From assembly GCA_947846985.1 (NCBI GenBank), contig CANTUZ010000027.1:4664403-4728402 (forward strand): DNA of 64,000 nucleotides, written 5' to 3'. Shown in pieces: positions 44,355 to 56,929 of this stretch. This DNA comes from Fratercula arctica (Eukaryota > Chordata > Aves > Charadriiformes > Alcidae). Under the pieces are notes generated by a model that worked only from the letters and a program-made list of their open reading frames with translations, did no database searches and was not told the DNA's origin. The first letter of the stretch is position 1, and every line of letters starts with the position of its first letter. A program made the position numbers and the translations under genes.

Positions 44355-46745
44355 ATGCCCCGCGGGCGAGCCTGGACGCAGGCGGAGGTCAGCAGCCTCC
44401 TGGCGCTGGTGGGGAGCTCGGAGGAGGCCGCCCTGCTTATGGCCTCCATGTCATGACCCAAACGAGGCACTGTGGAGGGAGATCTCCCAGGGGCTGGCGA
44501 CAGCTGGCTACAGGCGCAGCATGGCCCAGTGCCGCTCCAAGTGGAAGGCACTCAAGCAGGCTTTCCATTCGGAGCGGGAGACATGCCAGAGGGCTGGCCG
44601 TCAAGCACCCCTCCTGCTCCTGCACTACCAAGCCATGAAGAGCATCTGGAAGGCAGCTGGGCAGCCCATCTTTGGAGAGCGGAGGATGCCAAGTGGGTGC
44701 CGGAGATGGGTGGGTGGGCTTGGCGGGTCATGGGGTGGCTGGATGTGGGATGCTGGGGGAGCGCTGGTGCCGTATGACCACCTGGGGTCCCTTGATGATC
44801 TCTTTCTCTTCCTCTAGACCTGGTGAAGCTGCCCCACAGGAAGCGTGGGTCGGCCCTCACTGCCTATTCTCTGTCCTTGCCAGAGCTGCCAGGTACCCAT
44901 TGTCTCAGGCAGCTGGGGTGGGGCTTGTCCCCACTATAGGGTGGCTGGGACCCCTTGTCTCCTGGTTACCGAAGCTCTTTTATGCACCACCTCACCCTCC
45001 CTCTGCAGAGCATGATGTTGGCAGGGACGCCCCGGGCATGCTGCTGTCCCCGTTGCTGCAGTGTGTGAAGGACAAGACAGAGAGCTGTAAGTACTGGTCT
45101 GCCCCGCTGCACCAGGCTGCGCCCTGCGCCCCCCCTCACTGTGTGTACTCCCAGGGGTTTGGCACTGAGGTGATGCAGGATACGTCCCTGGGTCTGATTT
45201 GCATGGGTGCCCTGGCCAGCATCCGCACTGGGTAATTACCTTCTGTCTCCCTAAATTCCCCTTGCAGTTTCAAGTGGATGTGGGATTCTCCTTCATTTCC
45301 AGACCTAATCTGTTGTGTAGCATTGCTGCACGCTGCTGCCTTCCAGCCCAGAGGTGGCTGCATTGCAGTGGTGGGTGAGCGACTCCTGCTTTTGTATCTA
45401 GCTCATGAAACGCTTTGAAGCCCTGCAGGGTGCTGTGGAGCTGTGGCTAGGGCATGTTGGGCTGTGAGACTGGCCGGGGCAAGCCAGGCAGACCCCAGGC
45501 TGGTGGCGATCCCCCGGCAGGTCCCATCAGACGGCGCATCTCTCCTCTCTGCTCTCTCCCAGCAGCCAGTGGGGACCACATCGCTAGAGTGCTGCCCACT
45601 CCCCCCTCCATGCCACATAAGACTTTCCTTGCCCCACTCAGCCTGGTAAACCCCCCTCGACCCTTTGAGCAGGGTCTGATACATTTCTCGTTGCAGACAC
45701 TGGTTGTTGCTTCCCTCCCCTTCCCCTCCTGGGTGAATACTGTGCCCAGGCAGCCATGCTTGTGTGCCCCAGGGCAGGAGGCAGCTGCAGCTCACGGGCT
45801 GGGTCTGCTCTGCTTCCAGGCTGTCACACTGCCCTGAAGCAAGAAAGAGCTGAGCAAAAGGCTAGTAAGGATCTGCAGCTTCGAGCAAGTCTCCTTGCTC
45901 TGGGGGCAGCTCTGTCCCTGTCCTGCCCGTGGGGATGGAAGGCAGGGGCTCCTGCAGGCAGTGCCCACCTGGGGCTCTGAGGCAGGGTCAGGCTGAGCAT
46001 GGGGTGACTCCAGCATCCTGGTTGCTCCCTCCATGCCAAACCATCATGGCAGGTTTCCCTGGTGAGATGTCCCCAGGGATGGGAAGAGGAAACCGAGTGC
46101 TGCCAGTGGCTGCTGCAGCCCCAGGCTCCCCTGGGATGGCTGCTGTGATTGAGCAGCCAGCAGCAAGTGAAGAGGTGTCAGAGGCAAGTCTGCACGGTGA
46201 GTCCTCCCTGCAGTGTCCTGACAGCTGCACTGCATGTGGGGCTCTTGGAGCTGTGGTGAGGGTTTGCTGCTGCTGACTCTTCTCTTGCTGCCGGCTCTGG
46301 TGTGGCGGGCTTGCTCCAGAGTGTCCAGCAGCTGCTGGTGCAGATCCTGCAGACATCACAGCAGCAGCAGGCACTGCTGGAAAGCCTGGCCAGCAACACC
46401 ATCTCTCACCTCCACCTCCTCTCCCACAGCCTGGTGCAGGTGGGCAAGACCCTGCACCAGCTCCTGCTCCAACCGCAGACCCATCCTGGCCCCTTCAACC
46501 ACTACGTCCCCCATGTGCCCCTTTTCAAGGGTGGCCCTGGGGTGCCCTGTTCCCCCGGCTCTCCCCACACCTCCCCATATCAGAAAGAGGAGCCTTGGGT
46601 GTCCCCCTGCCACCAGCTGCACTCCCTTGTGAGTGCCACCCATCCCTGGCCTCAGGGGCAATGGCTTTGCTATACAGCCGCAGCACAAATCTTTATGGCA
46701 GAGGCCTCGGATATTTTGGATGTTTATAGAAGAGATGCATTTTAA
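44355..46745 (+). CDS. Myb/SANT-like DNA-binding-domain protein, multi-exon, with a frameshift
   Basis: Exons in phase: 44355-44692, 44818-44892, 45009-45086, 45563-45645. Further exons are at about 45820-45864 and 46053-46196, and a last exon ends at the TAA at 46743-46745. Exon 1 encodes a Myb/SANT-like (trihelix/MADF-like) domain: a first helix with RAWTQAEVSSLL, then NEALWREISQGLATAGYRRS, QCRSKWKALKQAF and LLHYQAMKSIWKAAG, as in vertebrate MSANTD and ZSCAN20/29-type proteins. The last exon encodes a Gln/Leu heptad region (QQLLVQILQTSQQQQALLES), probably a coiled coil for dimerisation. Odd: the first 33 codons end at TGA (44454-44456), and the rest of the domain continues in the +1 frame, so one base seems inserted near 44451. 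The phase between the exons ending 45645 and starting 45820 does not match, so an exon may be missed. It could be a young pseudogene or an assembly error. The exact family member is not identified. Confidence 0.65.
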
Positions 46746-46749
46746 TAAA
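46744..46749 (+). terminator. Poly(A) signal overlapping the stop of the Myb/SANT-like gene
   Basis: AATAAA begins inside the TAA stop codon (46743-46745), implying a 3' UTR of only a few tens of bases if used. Confidence 0.55.
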
Positions 46750-48789
46750 ATTAAAAATAGCTTTTGTACCGGTGGTGACAATCAACCAATTCTTTCCCCC
46801 TCTCTGGGGGACGTTCCCCTTCTTACTTTTGAGATGAGCAGAAGGGGAACTCGGCTATTTACAGGCTCCAAGAAGCTCCAAGGCTGCAGACCGTGGGGCA
46901 GATGTTTCTCTACCCCTGCCTGCTCCCTGACAGCTTCCAGCTGGGCCTGGGGCTGGCAGGGACCCTAGCCTGGAGGACGTGCTGCCAGGCTGTGGAGGGG
47001 AACGGGGCTGCCACTGGGGCTGGGGAGGGCAGGGAGCCCAGCCAGGGCACAGACTGCATCCTTCTGCAAGGGAAGGGGCCAGGGTGGGGCGATGCTGGGC
47101 AAGCACCGGGGCTGGGAAAGGCAGCATATGCTGCAGGCCATGGTCCCTTGGTCACCAGCTCCTTGGTGGGTCACTTCCAGGGGGCAGCATGCTGCGGTGA
47201 GCCCCCTCCTACTCTCGTGGGCTCAGGATGTGGATCACCATCAGGTAGTAGTAGCTGCAGATGTGCCACAGCACGTTGTGCTTGGCAAAGTGGGCACTGG
47301 GTCTCACCCAGACCCCTGTCACCTCTGCCAGGATTGCCCATGTATATGTCCTCCACAGGGATGGGGTGGACATGCCAAGCCAGAGGCCCAGCTAAAAAGT
47401 AAAATTACAAACAGAAAATTGGTTCTGTTTTACTTCAAACCAGGACACTTCAACAAGTATCAGTCCAATGTTTTCTTTAGACCTCCTCTTGCTATTAACA
47501 TACTTAAAAAGGCCCTTCTTGTTATCTGACACAACACTGGCCAGTTTCAGCTCTAATTGAGCTTTGGCCTTTCATGTCTTCTCCCTGCATATATGAACTA
47601 CAGCTCTGTAATCTTCCTGCGAAGCCTGACCTCGCTTCCAGAGCCTGAACCTCGCTTCCAGATTGCACTTGTTCTGAGTCCATTTAATTTTCGCCAAAAT
47701 ATTCCTCCTGGGAATGTGGAGCCCTGAGTTTTATCCTTGGAGGTGGTGAAGCATCTTTATATAAAGTAAGAATAAACTGTAATATTCCCCTTGGTGTGGG
47801 TGCCGCTCACACTCCCAACAGGAAGATTCAACGTGACTTCTTTAATATGGCTTCCATTGAGAGCACTGTTCATACATAACAAGGTATTGCTTAGCATTTG
47901 GTTCTCCCAAGGGAAATTTTAGCGGTGGTATTTGAGTGGGGGAAATGTTTTTTTATGAGAAAACTTTAATCTGCAAGTCATAAAGGGAACAGTGGCTTTG
48001 GATCCCATGGAAATGTTCTCAGTCTCCGCTAACATGGTTTATCTTCCTCTGCAGGCTTGCTTCTTAAGAGAAATTTATCCAGGATTGCATTTGGTGTAAC
48101 AGTTTGATTTCTGTTGGTGCGAGGCTGATTTCTCATGAGAATAACTGCCTTAATTTCCTACCACTTGACAGTGAGCATAGCTGCACTTTGTACTTTAGAC
48201 TGTTCTGCAGCCTGTGGGACATCCTTCCCCTGCTTGCTGGCCATGATGCGCTGAGGCTGCTCCTTCAGCCTGGCATCCCTCTGTGTTGATATACGGGCGT
48301 GTTGATACACTGGATGTCTGCTCCAGGGCTAGAAACCCTTGACTTCCTTGTCTTAACACAAAAGGCAAAGGCTTGCAGGACACGCAGGTCCTACCCCAAG
48401 GACTAATCCAAAGGAGATAGGTCCAGGTCCAGCACTCAGGTATGCCCCTGGACACCCCCAAAGCCTCATCGCCATAGCAATGCCTCAAAGTTGGCATTGC
48501 AAAATTATTTGCAATTTTATGCTGTTGCCAAGATCTTCCTCAAAGATTGTTTTGCTCTGCTTTTCCATGTAACTTCATCCTCTTTCCCATGCTCTTCAGT
48601 TTGACACAGCTCCCCTCCTTGAGGAATGCCCTTTCCTATCTGTTCACCTGCTCCTCGAACATGCTGGCCTTGCAAATCTCGTTAAAGGATGTGTTCGTTT
48701 ACTGGCAGTTTCCAGCATGCTGCTCTGAGGAATTCTTGTGCTGTCTGCAGGCACTCTGTATGGTATGTCCAACCATACACACACAAAAA
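46750..48789. other. Intergenic sequence, mostly unassigned
   Basis: 46850-47400 is GC-rich; 47400-48790 is A/T-richer. On the - strand, 47300-47213 reads as a short aromatic, His-rich hydrophobic peptide followed by a stop (AKHNVLWHICSYYYLMVIHI), which could be the end of a membrane-protein exon. GAGCCTGACCTCGCTTCCA-type words are duplicated at 47622-47660. No other feature is supported. Confidence 0.45.
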
Positions 48790-51700
48790 ACAACCCCCTA
48801 CAATCTCTGCCACTTGAGCATGCCCTGAAGTGCCAATCTACACGTTTCTTAAATACCTCTAGGGATGGTGACTCAAGCACCTCCCTGGGCAAGGCTGTTC
48901 CAGTGCCTGACCACTCTTTCAGTAAAGTCATTCTTCCCTAATATCTAATCTAAGCCTCCCCTGCCGCAGCTTCAGACCATCTCCTCTGGTCCTGTCATTA
49001 TTCACCTGGGAGAAGAGGCCAGCACCCACCTCTCTAACACCCTCCTTTCAGGTAGCTGTAGAGGGCAATGAGGTCTCCCCTCAGCCTCCTCTTCTCCAGA
49101 CTAAACATGCCCAGTTCCCTCAGCCTCTCCTCATATGGCCTTGGTCTCCAGACCCCTCCCCAGCTCGGTAGCTCTCCTCTGGACCCGCTCCAGCACTTCA
49201 GTGTCCCTCTTGTACAGAGGGGCCCAGAACTGAACACAGCACTCGAGGTGAGGCCTCACCAGTGCCGAGTACAGAGGCACCATCACTTCCCTGCTCCTGC
49301 TGGCCACGCTACTCCTGATACAAGCCAGAATGCTGTTGGCCTTACTTGGCCACCTGGGCACACTGCTGGCTCACGTTAAGCTGGCCGTCCACCAGCACCC
49401 CCAGGTCCTTTTCTGCTGGCAGCTTTCTAGCCGCTCTTCCCCAAGCCTGTAGCGTTGCTTGGGGTGGTTGTGACCGAAAATGCAGGACCCGGCACTTGGC
49501 TCCTCATTAAACCTCATACCCACTGGCCTTGGCCCATCGATCCAGCCTGTCCAGGTCCCTCTGTAGAGCCTTCCTACCCTCAAGCAGGTGGACACTCCCA
49601 CCTAGTTTGGTGTCTGTCTGCGAACTTACTGGAGGGTGCACTCAATCCCCTCATCCAGATCATCGATAAAGATATTAAACAAAACTGGCCCCAAAACTGA
49701 GCCCTGAGGGACCCCACTGGTGACCGGCCGCCAAGAGGATTTCACCCCATTAATCACAACTCTCTGGGCACGGCCATCCAGCCAGTTTTTTAACCCAGCG
49801 AAGAGTACACTTGTCTATGCCATGATTCGCCAGCTTTCTCCAGGAGAACGCTGTGGGGGACGGTGCCAAAGGCCTTACCAAAGTCCAGATAGACAACGTC
49901 CACAGCCTTCCCCGCGTCCAGAGGGTGGGTCACATGGTCACAGAAGGAGATCAGGTTGGTTTAAGCAGGACCTCCCTTTCCTAAACCCACGCTGGCTGGC
50001 CCTGATCCTTGGTTGCCCTGCACTTGCCGTGAGAGCTCGCTCAAGATGATCCTCTCCATGATCTTTCCTGGTACCGAGGTCAGGCCTGACAGGCCTGTAG
50101 TTCCCCGGATCCTCCTTCCGACCCTTCTTGTAGATGGGCGTCACATTAGCCACCCTCCAGTCATCTGGTACCTCCCCTGTTGACCAGGATTGTTGATAAA
50201 TGATGGAGAGAGGCTTGGTGAGCTCTCCCGCCAGCTCCTGAGTACTCTTGGGTGAGTCCCATCCGGCCCCATAGACGTATGTGCGTCCAGGTGCAGAAGC
50301 AGATCATTGACTACTTCCTCCTGGATTATGGGTGGGTTGTTCTGCTCTCCATCCTTATCTTCCAGCTCAGGAGGCTGAACACCCTGGGGATAGCTGGTCT
50401 GACTACTGAAGACGGAGGCAAAGAAGGGCATTAAGTATCTCAGCCTTCTCCTCGTCCTTGGTTGCAACTTTCCCCCCCACATCCAGTAAGGGATGGAGAT
50501 TCTCCCTGGCTCTCTTTTTGTTGATGTATTCATAGAAACTTTTTTTGTTGTCCTTTATGTTAGTGGCCAAGTTGAGCTCCAGCTGGCCTTTTGCCTTCCT
50601 AATTTTCTCTCTGTATAACCTAACGAGATCTCTGTACTCCTCCTGAGTTGCCTGTCCCTTCTTCCAAAGGTGGTAAACCCTCCTGTTATTTCCTAAGTCC
50701 CAATCAGAATTCCTTATTCATCCAGGCTGGCCATTTTCCCCGCCCTTTAATCTTGCGACACTTGGGGACAGCCTGCTCCTGGGCCTTTAAGCTTTCCTTC
50801 CTGAAGAGCGTCCAGCCTTCCTGGACCCTTTGCCCTTCAGGACTCTCTCCCAAGGGACTCTCTCAACCTGGTGTTTCTGAACAGGCTAAAGTCCACGCCC
50901 TCCGGAAGTCCAAGGTGGAGGTTTGCTAACCCCCCCTCCTTACGTCACTACCAATTGAAATCTTGACCATTTCATGATCACTAACCCAAGACGGCCTCCG
51001 ACCACCACATCTCCCACTAGTCCTTCTCTGTTTGTGAACAGTAGGTCTAGCGAGGCACCTCCCCTGGTAGGCTCACCTACCAGTTGTGTCAGGAAGTTAT
51101 CTTCCATGCACTCGAGGAACCTCCTAGCCTGCCTGCTCTCTGCTGTGTTATATTTCCAGCAGATATCTGGCAGGTTGAAGTCCCCAACCAGAACAAGGGC
51201 TGGCGATTGCGAGACTTCAGCCGGCCCGCTTATAGAATACTTCATTCTGTCTCCTCATCCTGGTTGGGTGGTCTATAGCATACTCCCAGCACAAGATCTC
51301 CCTTATTTGCCTTCCCCTTCATCCTTACCCATAAACACTCGACTTCATCATCCCTGGAATCTAGCTCTATACAATCACAACATTCCCTAATGTACAGAGC
51401 CACACCCCCGCCTCTCCTTCCTTGCCTATCCCTTCTGAAGAGCTTACAGCCATTTGTCCTGGTTCCATCGGGGATAGGGTTATTCTCCCCAGGACACGGG
51501 GTATTCCATGCCATGTGAGCCATGCCCACCCTGAGCTGCCGGGGGAGGGGGGCAGGAAGTCGCCGCTTGGAGCGGGCTGGGGCGTCCCGGGTCCGGTCGG
51601 TGAGTGGCGGTTCCGTAATCGTGTTTGTATATTCCTCTGTCCGTGTTATTGTTGTTGCTTTCTTGTTCCCTCTGCTGTTCTGTTAAAACTGCCTTTGTCT

Positions 51701-51960
51701 CAGCCCAAGAGTTTTGCCTTTTTCTTCTGATTCTTCCCATACTGGGAAGACCCGAGCGAGCGGCACGTGGTTCTTTTGTTGCCGTCTGAGGCCAAACCAC
51801 GACACAACTACATCATAGCTGTCCCTGCTGCACAATGGCTTCCAGCTCATCCCGTTTGTTGCCCACGCTACGTGCATTCGTGTAGATGCACTTGAGCTGG
51901 GCTACCGATTTCACCCCCATCCTTGGCCCTTTATCCCTGGGCTCATTACTAGTGGGCCTG
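48790..51960 (-). mobile_element. CR1 non-LTR retrotransposon, reversed, decayed, interrupted by an LTR
   Basis: The low-coordinate end shows the characteristic CR1 3' region (complement of CCAGGGATGGTGACTC and CCCTAATATC-type words). Going up on the - strand come ORF2 fragments. A reverse-transcriptase part lies at about 50153-49940 and 50533-50141, with the CR1-typical MGPDGTHPRVLR and NVTPIYKKGRKEDPGNYRPV segments. An endonuclease part lies at about 51529-50940, with VLVGDFNLPDICW and GVCYRPPNQ. Frames are broken by indels and stops, so it is inactive. A solo LTR (51455-51804) splits the endonuclease region. The 5' part of the element is missing, and it abuts the remnant of an ERV LTR. Confidence 0.93.
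51455..51804 (+). mobile_element. Solo LTR (family L1) nested inside the CR1
   Basis: A 350-bp copy starting TGTCCTGGTTCC and ending CCACGACA, very similar to 42122-42481. CR1 sequence resumes on the far side. Flanking pentamers CCATT and CAACT agree at only three of five positions, so the duplication has decayed or the boundary is off by a few bases. Confidence 0.85.
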
Positions 51961-54900
51961 GTTTTATCCCCTTCTCCCTTCGATTCTAGTTTGGTATGGT
52001 TTTGTATATATTGTATCTATTTCATTATTTCCTTTTTATTTTCTTATTGATATCACATTAAAGTAGTTTAGTTTTTCTAAACTCATAAATCTCCTTATCT
52101 CTCTCCTTCCTCTCCTTGGAGCGAGAAGTGGGGAAGGGCATCTGTTGTCTTGTCATTGGCCAACCCGGCCCAAACCATGACAGATTAATTAGTGCCCAAC
52201 ATGGGGCACGAGCTTCCAGCTTGCTCAGGGAATGTCATTCCTAAGTGAAATGTTTATATTGTTCCTTTAGAGAGCTTCGTTTGAAGTTAATAGGTACAAT
52301 GTTGCTTAACCTCATGAATACATTGCATGGTTTACTTGCTCTTTGTATTTGTTTGTGGTGGTTTAATGTGCTATTTTTGTATGGTATGGCATTCGGATGT
52401 ATAATATGATTACTTGGATGATGGCTATGCCTGCATATCTTGGGCATCATGTGATGGATTTTATTACTAATTCCACCTTTGGTTTCACCTGGGAAAGGTT
52501 TATCTTGCCCTTTAATGCTGATGTCAAAGAGCCAGGGGATGGAAACCTTCTGGGCTGCTTAGAAAAAGAATGTTACTTACTAAAGATTGTGATTTCGTTG
52601 CTGGTTCTCCTGAATGTGTTGCAGGGGTGGTTTTGTGTTTAAAAATCGGTGGAGGAGTGTGTACTGGTATGGCATGTGCTGCTGCTACTCACGTCCCATG
52701 GGCCAATTCACAGCTGGCACAGACACAAACCACTCCCCAAGCTACCTCCCCACTGGCACTGGCCACACCTCTGCCTCTGCCTGTATTGGGGGAAGCTGTG
52801 GCATCGGCCCCAGCAGCATCGGCCATGACAGCCACACATACACCCCCCCAACCCCCATCAGTGCAGGCCATGCTCCAGACCATCCTGGCACCAGTCCACT
52901 TCATCAGCGTGCGGTAAAAATTACCCTGCCGCCTGCACTGACACCAGTTGCTCCAGCCTCAACAACAAGAACTGCTGCTACACAAACTCCAACAGAATTG
53001 GTAACAAGCTGCCCCAGTGACCAGGAAAGCAAAAAATGAAATATGCTGGTTCCCCTGCCCCTTATGACAAAGACCAGCTCAAGCCAGACAGCATGGGAGA
53101 GGGTCCTTCTTGGGCAGCATCAATGCAGGAGGAGGACTCGGATGCAGAGATAATTGTTAAATCCTTCTCTATGAAGGATTTGAGAAACATGAGAAAGGAC
53201 TTTTAGTTGTCAATAGGGGAGACAACTTATCTCCTGGTTGCTCAGATGCTGGGACAATGGGGCTGATTCCATAGACTTAGATGGCAGAGAAGCTAGGCAG
53301 TTGGGAAACCTGGCCAGAGATGGAGGGATTGATAAAGCAACTGGGAGAAAGGGAAACACTCTCAGTCTCTGGAGGCAACTGGTATCAGCCGTAAAGGCAG
53401 GTATCCCTTTAAGGATGGTATTGAATGCTGTCCAAGGCAATGGACCAGCATGGAAAAAGGTATCAAGTACCTGAGGGAACTGGCTGTGCAAGAGGTGATT
53501 TTATGGTGACTGGCAAGTGAATGTAGACCCTGATGAAATGCCATGCAAATGATCTTTGCTAAGGAAGTTTGCGCGGAGTGCACCATCAATGTATTGCCCA
53601 TACATGGTCATCAATGGTTTGGGGGGGATCTGATGCACCAACTGTAAATGAAGTGGCTAACGGGGTATGACAGTATGAAGGCAGTCTCTCTTGTTCCCTT
53701 ACTGTGGCAGCGTGGAAAAAATGCATGAGCAAACAGAGGAAATGGACCAAGACAATAGCTGAGCAAAATGAGGCAATAGCTAAGAAGAATGACAAACTGT
53801 TTGACAAACTGTCTGGGATGGAGGAAGATCCCACTCTTCCCCTCAACGGACCCACGTCTCAGTCATTAAGAAAAAACACCCTCCTACTAGGAGACCAATT
53901 CAAGAGAAACGGGACCTGCTCTGAGATTTCCTGCGGCTTTGCTTCTGCAACTATGGAGACGACATGAGTGTCGTGGTTTGGCCTCAGATGGCAACAAAGA
54001 ACCACGTGTCGCTCGCTCAGCGCTTCCCGGTACGGGAAGGATCAGAAGAAAAAGGCAAAACTCTTGGGTTGAGACAAAGGCAGTGTAACAGAACAGCAGA
54101 GGGAACAAGAAAACAACAACAATAACACGGACAGAGGAATATACAACGCGATTACGGAGCCAGCCGCTCCCCGCCGGTCCGGACCCGGGAGGCGCCAGCC
54201 CCCTCCAAACCCGACTGCCTGCCCCCTCCCTCCTTTTAATCTCAGGGTGGGCCTGGCTCACATGGCAGGAATACTTAACCCTGTCCCCCGCCGGAACCAG
54301 GACAATGAGTAAATGGGATAAAAAACCTACCCTTGGCCCTACAAGCACGAGTGCTTGAGTTGAAAGGTAAAGCAGATAGAAGGAAGAATCTTTGCAGGAG
54401 GGTGGCTGCTCCAGTCCAGGGTAAGCAGTTCTCTGGTCCGGATAGGAACTCATCTTGCTAATTGTAGATGTTGTCCTCAAGGTTAGAGGTGCCCCTGCGT
54501 CCAGCCAGGAGGAGGAGAGGGATACCAAGTTTATTGGACTGTGTGGATTCGATGGCCTGGCACATTAGAGCCACAAAAGCATAAAGTCCTGGTGGACACT
54601 GGTGCACAGTGTACCCTATTGTCATCGAATCATAAAGGGACAGAATCTGTCACTATTTCTGGAGTGACAGGTTTGTCTCAAGAACTGACTGTACTGGAGC
54701 CTGAAGTGAGCCTGAATGTGAAAGAAATGGGAGAAGGACCCCATTGTGACTGTCCAGATGCTCCATGCATCCTTGGCACAGACTAGCTTAAGAGAAGGTA
54801 TTTCGAAGACCTGAAAGGGTATGGGTGGGCTTTTGGTATACGCAGCTGTAGAGACTGAGGACATTACACAGCTGTCTACCTTACCTGGCCTTTCAGATGA

Positions 54901-56635
54901 CCCTTCTGTGGTGGGACTGCTGAAGGTTATAGAACAGCAGGTGCCAATTGCTTACTGACACGAGTGCATCGATGACAGTATCGCACTAACCGGGACGCCC
55001 TGGTTCCCATCAGAACCTGATTCGTCGGCTAGAGACCCAAGGAGTGATCAACAAGACTCACTCACCCTTTAACAGCCCGATATGGCCAGTGCGAAAGTCT
55101 GAACGGAGACTGGCAACTAACAGTAGACTATGGTGGCCTGAATGAAGTCACCACCACCACTGGGGTGCTGCTGTGCCAGACTGCTAGAACTGCAGTATCA
55201 ACTGGAGTTCCAAGGCAGCCAAGTGGTATGCCACAGCTGATGTAGCTAATGCATTCTTCTCTGTTCCTTTAGAGAGCAGAGTGCAGGCCACAGTTTGCTT
55301 TCACCTGGAGGGGTGTCCAGTACACCTGGAATCGACTGCCCAGGGGTGGAAACACAGCCCCACCATTTGCCATGGACTGATCCAGACTGCAACTGGAGAA
55401 GGTGGAGCTCCAGACAAACCTGCAATACATTGATGACATCATTGTGTGGGGTAATACAGCAGAAGAAGTTTTCAAGAAAGGTAAGAAAATAAATCAAGAT
55501 TTCTTCTGAGAGCAGGAAAGAAGATAATCAAGATTGTTCTGAGAGCAGGTTTTGCTGTAAAACGAGGTAAGGGCAAGGGACCTGCATGAGCCATCCAGTT
55601 CTTGGGAATTAAGTGGGCAAGATGGGCGTCGCCAGATCCCAATGGATGTTATGAACAAAATAACAGCTATGTCCCCACCTACTAACAAAAAGGAAACACA
55701 GCTTCTTAGGCGTTGGGGTTTCTGGAGAATGCGTGTTCCAGTTATAGTCGGATTGTGGGACCTCTATATGAAGTGACTCGAAGAAAAATGAGTTTACGTG
55801 GGGGTCCTGAGCAACGACAGGCCTTTGAGCAAATTAAACAAAGAGGACTGTGCACGCAGTAGCCCTTGGACCAGTCCTGAACAGGATGGACATTAAAAAT
55901 GTGCTCTACATGGCAGATGGGGATCAATGGCCCTACCTGGAGCCTCTGGCAGAAAGCACCAGGGGAGACTCCGAGGTCGACCCCTAGGATTCTGGGAGTC
56001 GGGGATACAGAGGCTCTGAAGGCCACTATACCCCAACTGAGAAAGAAATCTTGGCAGCATATGAAGGAGTTGTGAGCTGCTTCAGAGGTAATTGGCACTG
56101 AAGCACAGCTCCTGCCTGGCTCCCCGATTACCAGTGCTGGGCTGGATGTTCAAGGGTGAAGTTCCTTCTACTCATCATAGTGCAAACCGATGCTTACCTG
56201 GAGTAAAGTGGGTTGCCTTGATCACACAGCGAGCTCTAATAGGGAAAAAAACAAACCCCAATCGTCCAGGAAACTGTAGAAGTGATCACAAAGCTGGCCT
56301 GAAGGCACAGACTTCACAATGCCCACCTGAGGAGGTGTGTGACTTGTGCTGAGGAAGCCCCACCATGAACACGAACTCTCCAGCTAAATGAGAAACAGTA
56401 TGCCCTGTTTCACTGATGGGTCTTGGTCGTATTGTAGGGGAAAGCATCGGAAGTTGGGAAGCTTGCTGTGTGGAGTCCTACATGATTGAGTTTGCAGAAG
56501 CCGACTGAAGGAGAAGGTGAATCCACCGTCCTCTCCCCCCCCAATTTGCAGTGAGGTTAAAAAGCCAATCCAGCTGGTCTTCAGACATGTGTGCTGACGT
56601 GAGAGAAAAGTGGCCAAGACTTGTCCCTGGTTTGA
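51961..56635 (+). mobile_element. ERV-L-like provirus, 5' part: truncated LTR, leader, gag, protease, RT, RNase H (defective)
   Basis: 51961-52182 is the 3' end of an LTR (ends CCATGACA), matching the other ERV-L-type LTRs. A primer-binding-site-like GTGCCCAACATGGGGC follows at 52192. 52240-54540 is the gag region (broken frames; a Lys/Glu-rich helical stretch near 53704-53830), split by a nested LTR. A protease fragment lies at 54541-54785 with the aspartyl DTGA active-site motif at 54595-54606. Reverse-transcriptase remnants run to about 55740, with the YIDD catalytic motif at 55426-55437. RNase H-like remnants continue to about 56630. Several stops and frameshifts make it non-functional. 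The rest of pol is found at 61116-62389. Confidence 0.85.
53969..54304 (-). mobile_element. Solo LTR (family L1), reversed, nested in the ERV gag region
   Basis: A 336-bp reverse-oriented copy (TGTCGTGG ... CCAGGACA) flanked by the exact 5-bp duplication ATGAG (53964-53968 and 54305-54309). The insertion therefore postdates the ERV-L-like provirus. Confidence 0.92.
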
Positions 56636-56929
56636 GGTAAAATAAACAGAACCAACCTTTCTGTTCCCCTCCTCCCCCAGTTAATTTTTACTTCTCTAGC
56701 TAGGCCTCTTCTAACTCTCTCTGAAAATTGAACAGCCATGTTGTTGCTGAAAACCGCTTTCTGTCTCTCAGTGATAAGAATACTGTCATTTACAATTTAG
56801 TGGCCAAGGAATGGGTAGGGCAGAGGAGGCGCTTGCTTATACGTCATTGCTATAACAACCAAGGTCAGACTAACTTCATTATTTGCCCCCGTTGGAGGGT
56901 CGGAAGGAACAGCGGAAAAGCACTAGAGG

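Noticed and set aside
49131..49361. Short - strand frame resembling a cellular protein
   Set aside because: It is part of the CR1 ORF2 and 3' region, a common mis-annotation in bird genomes.
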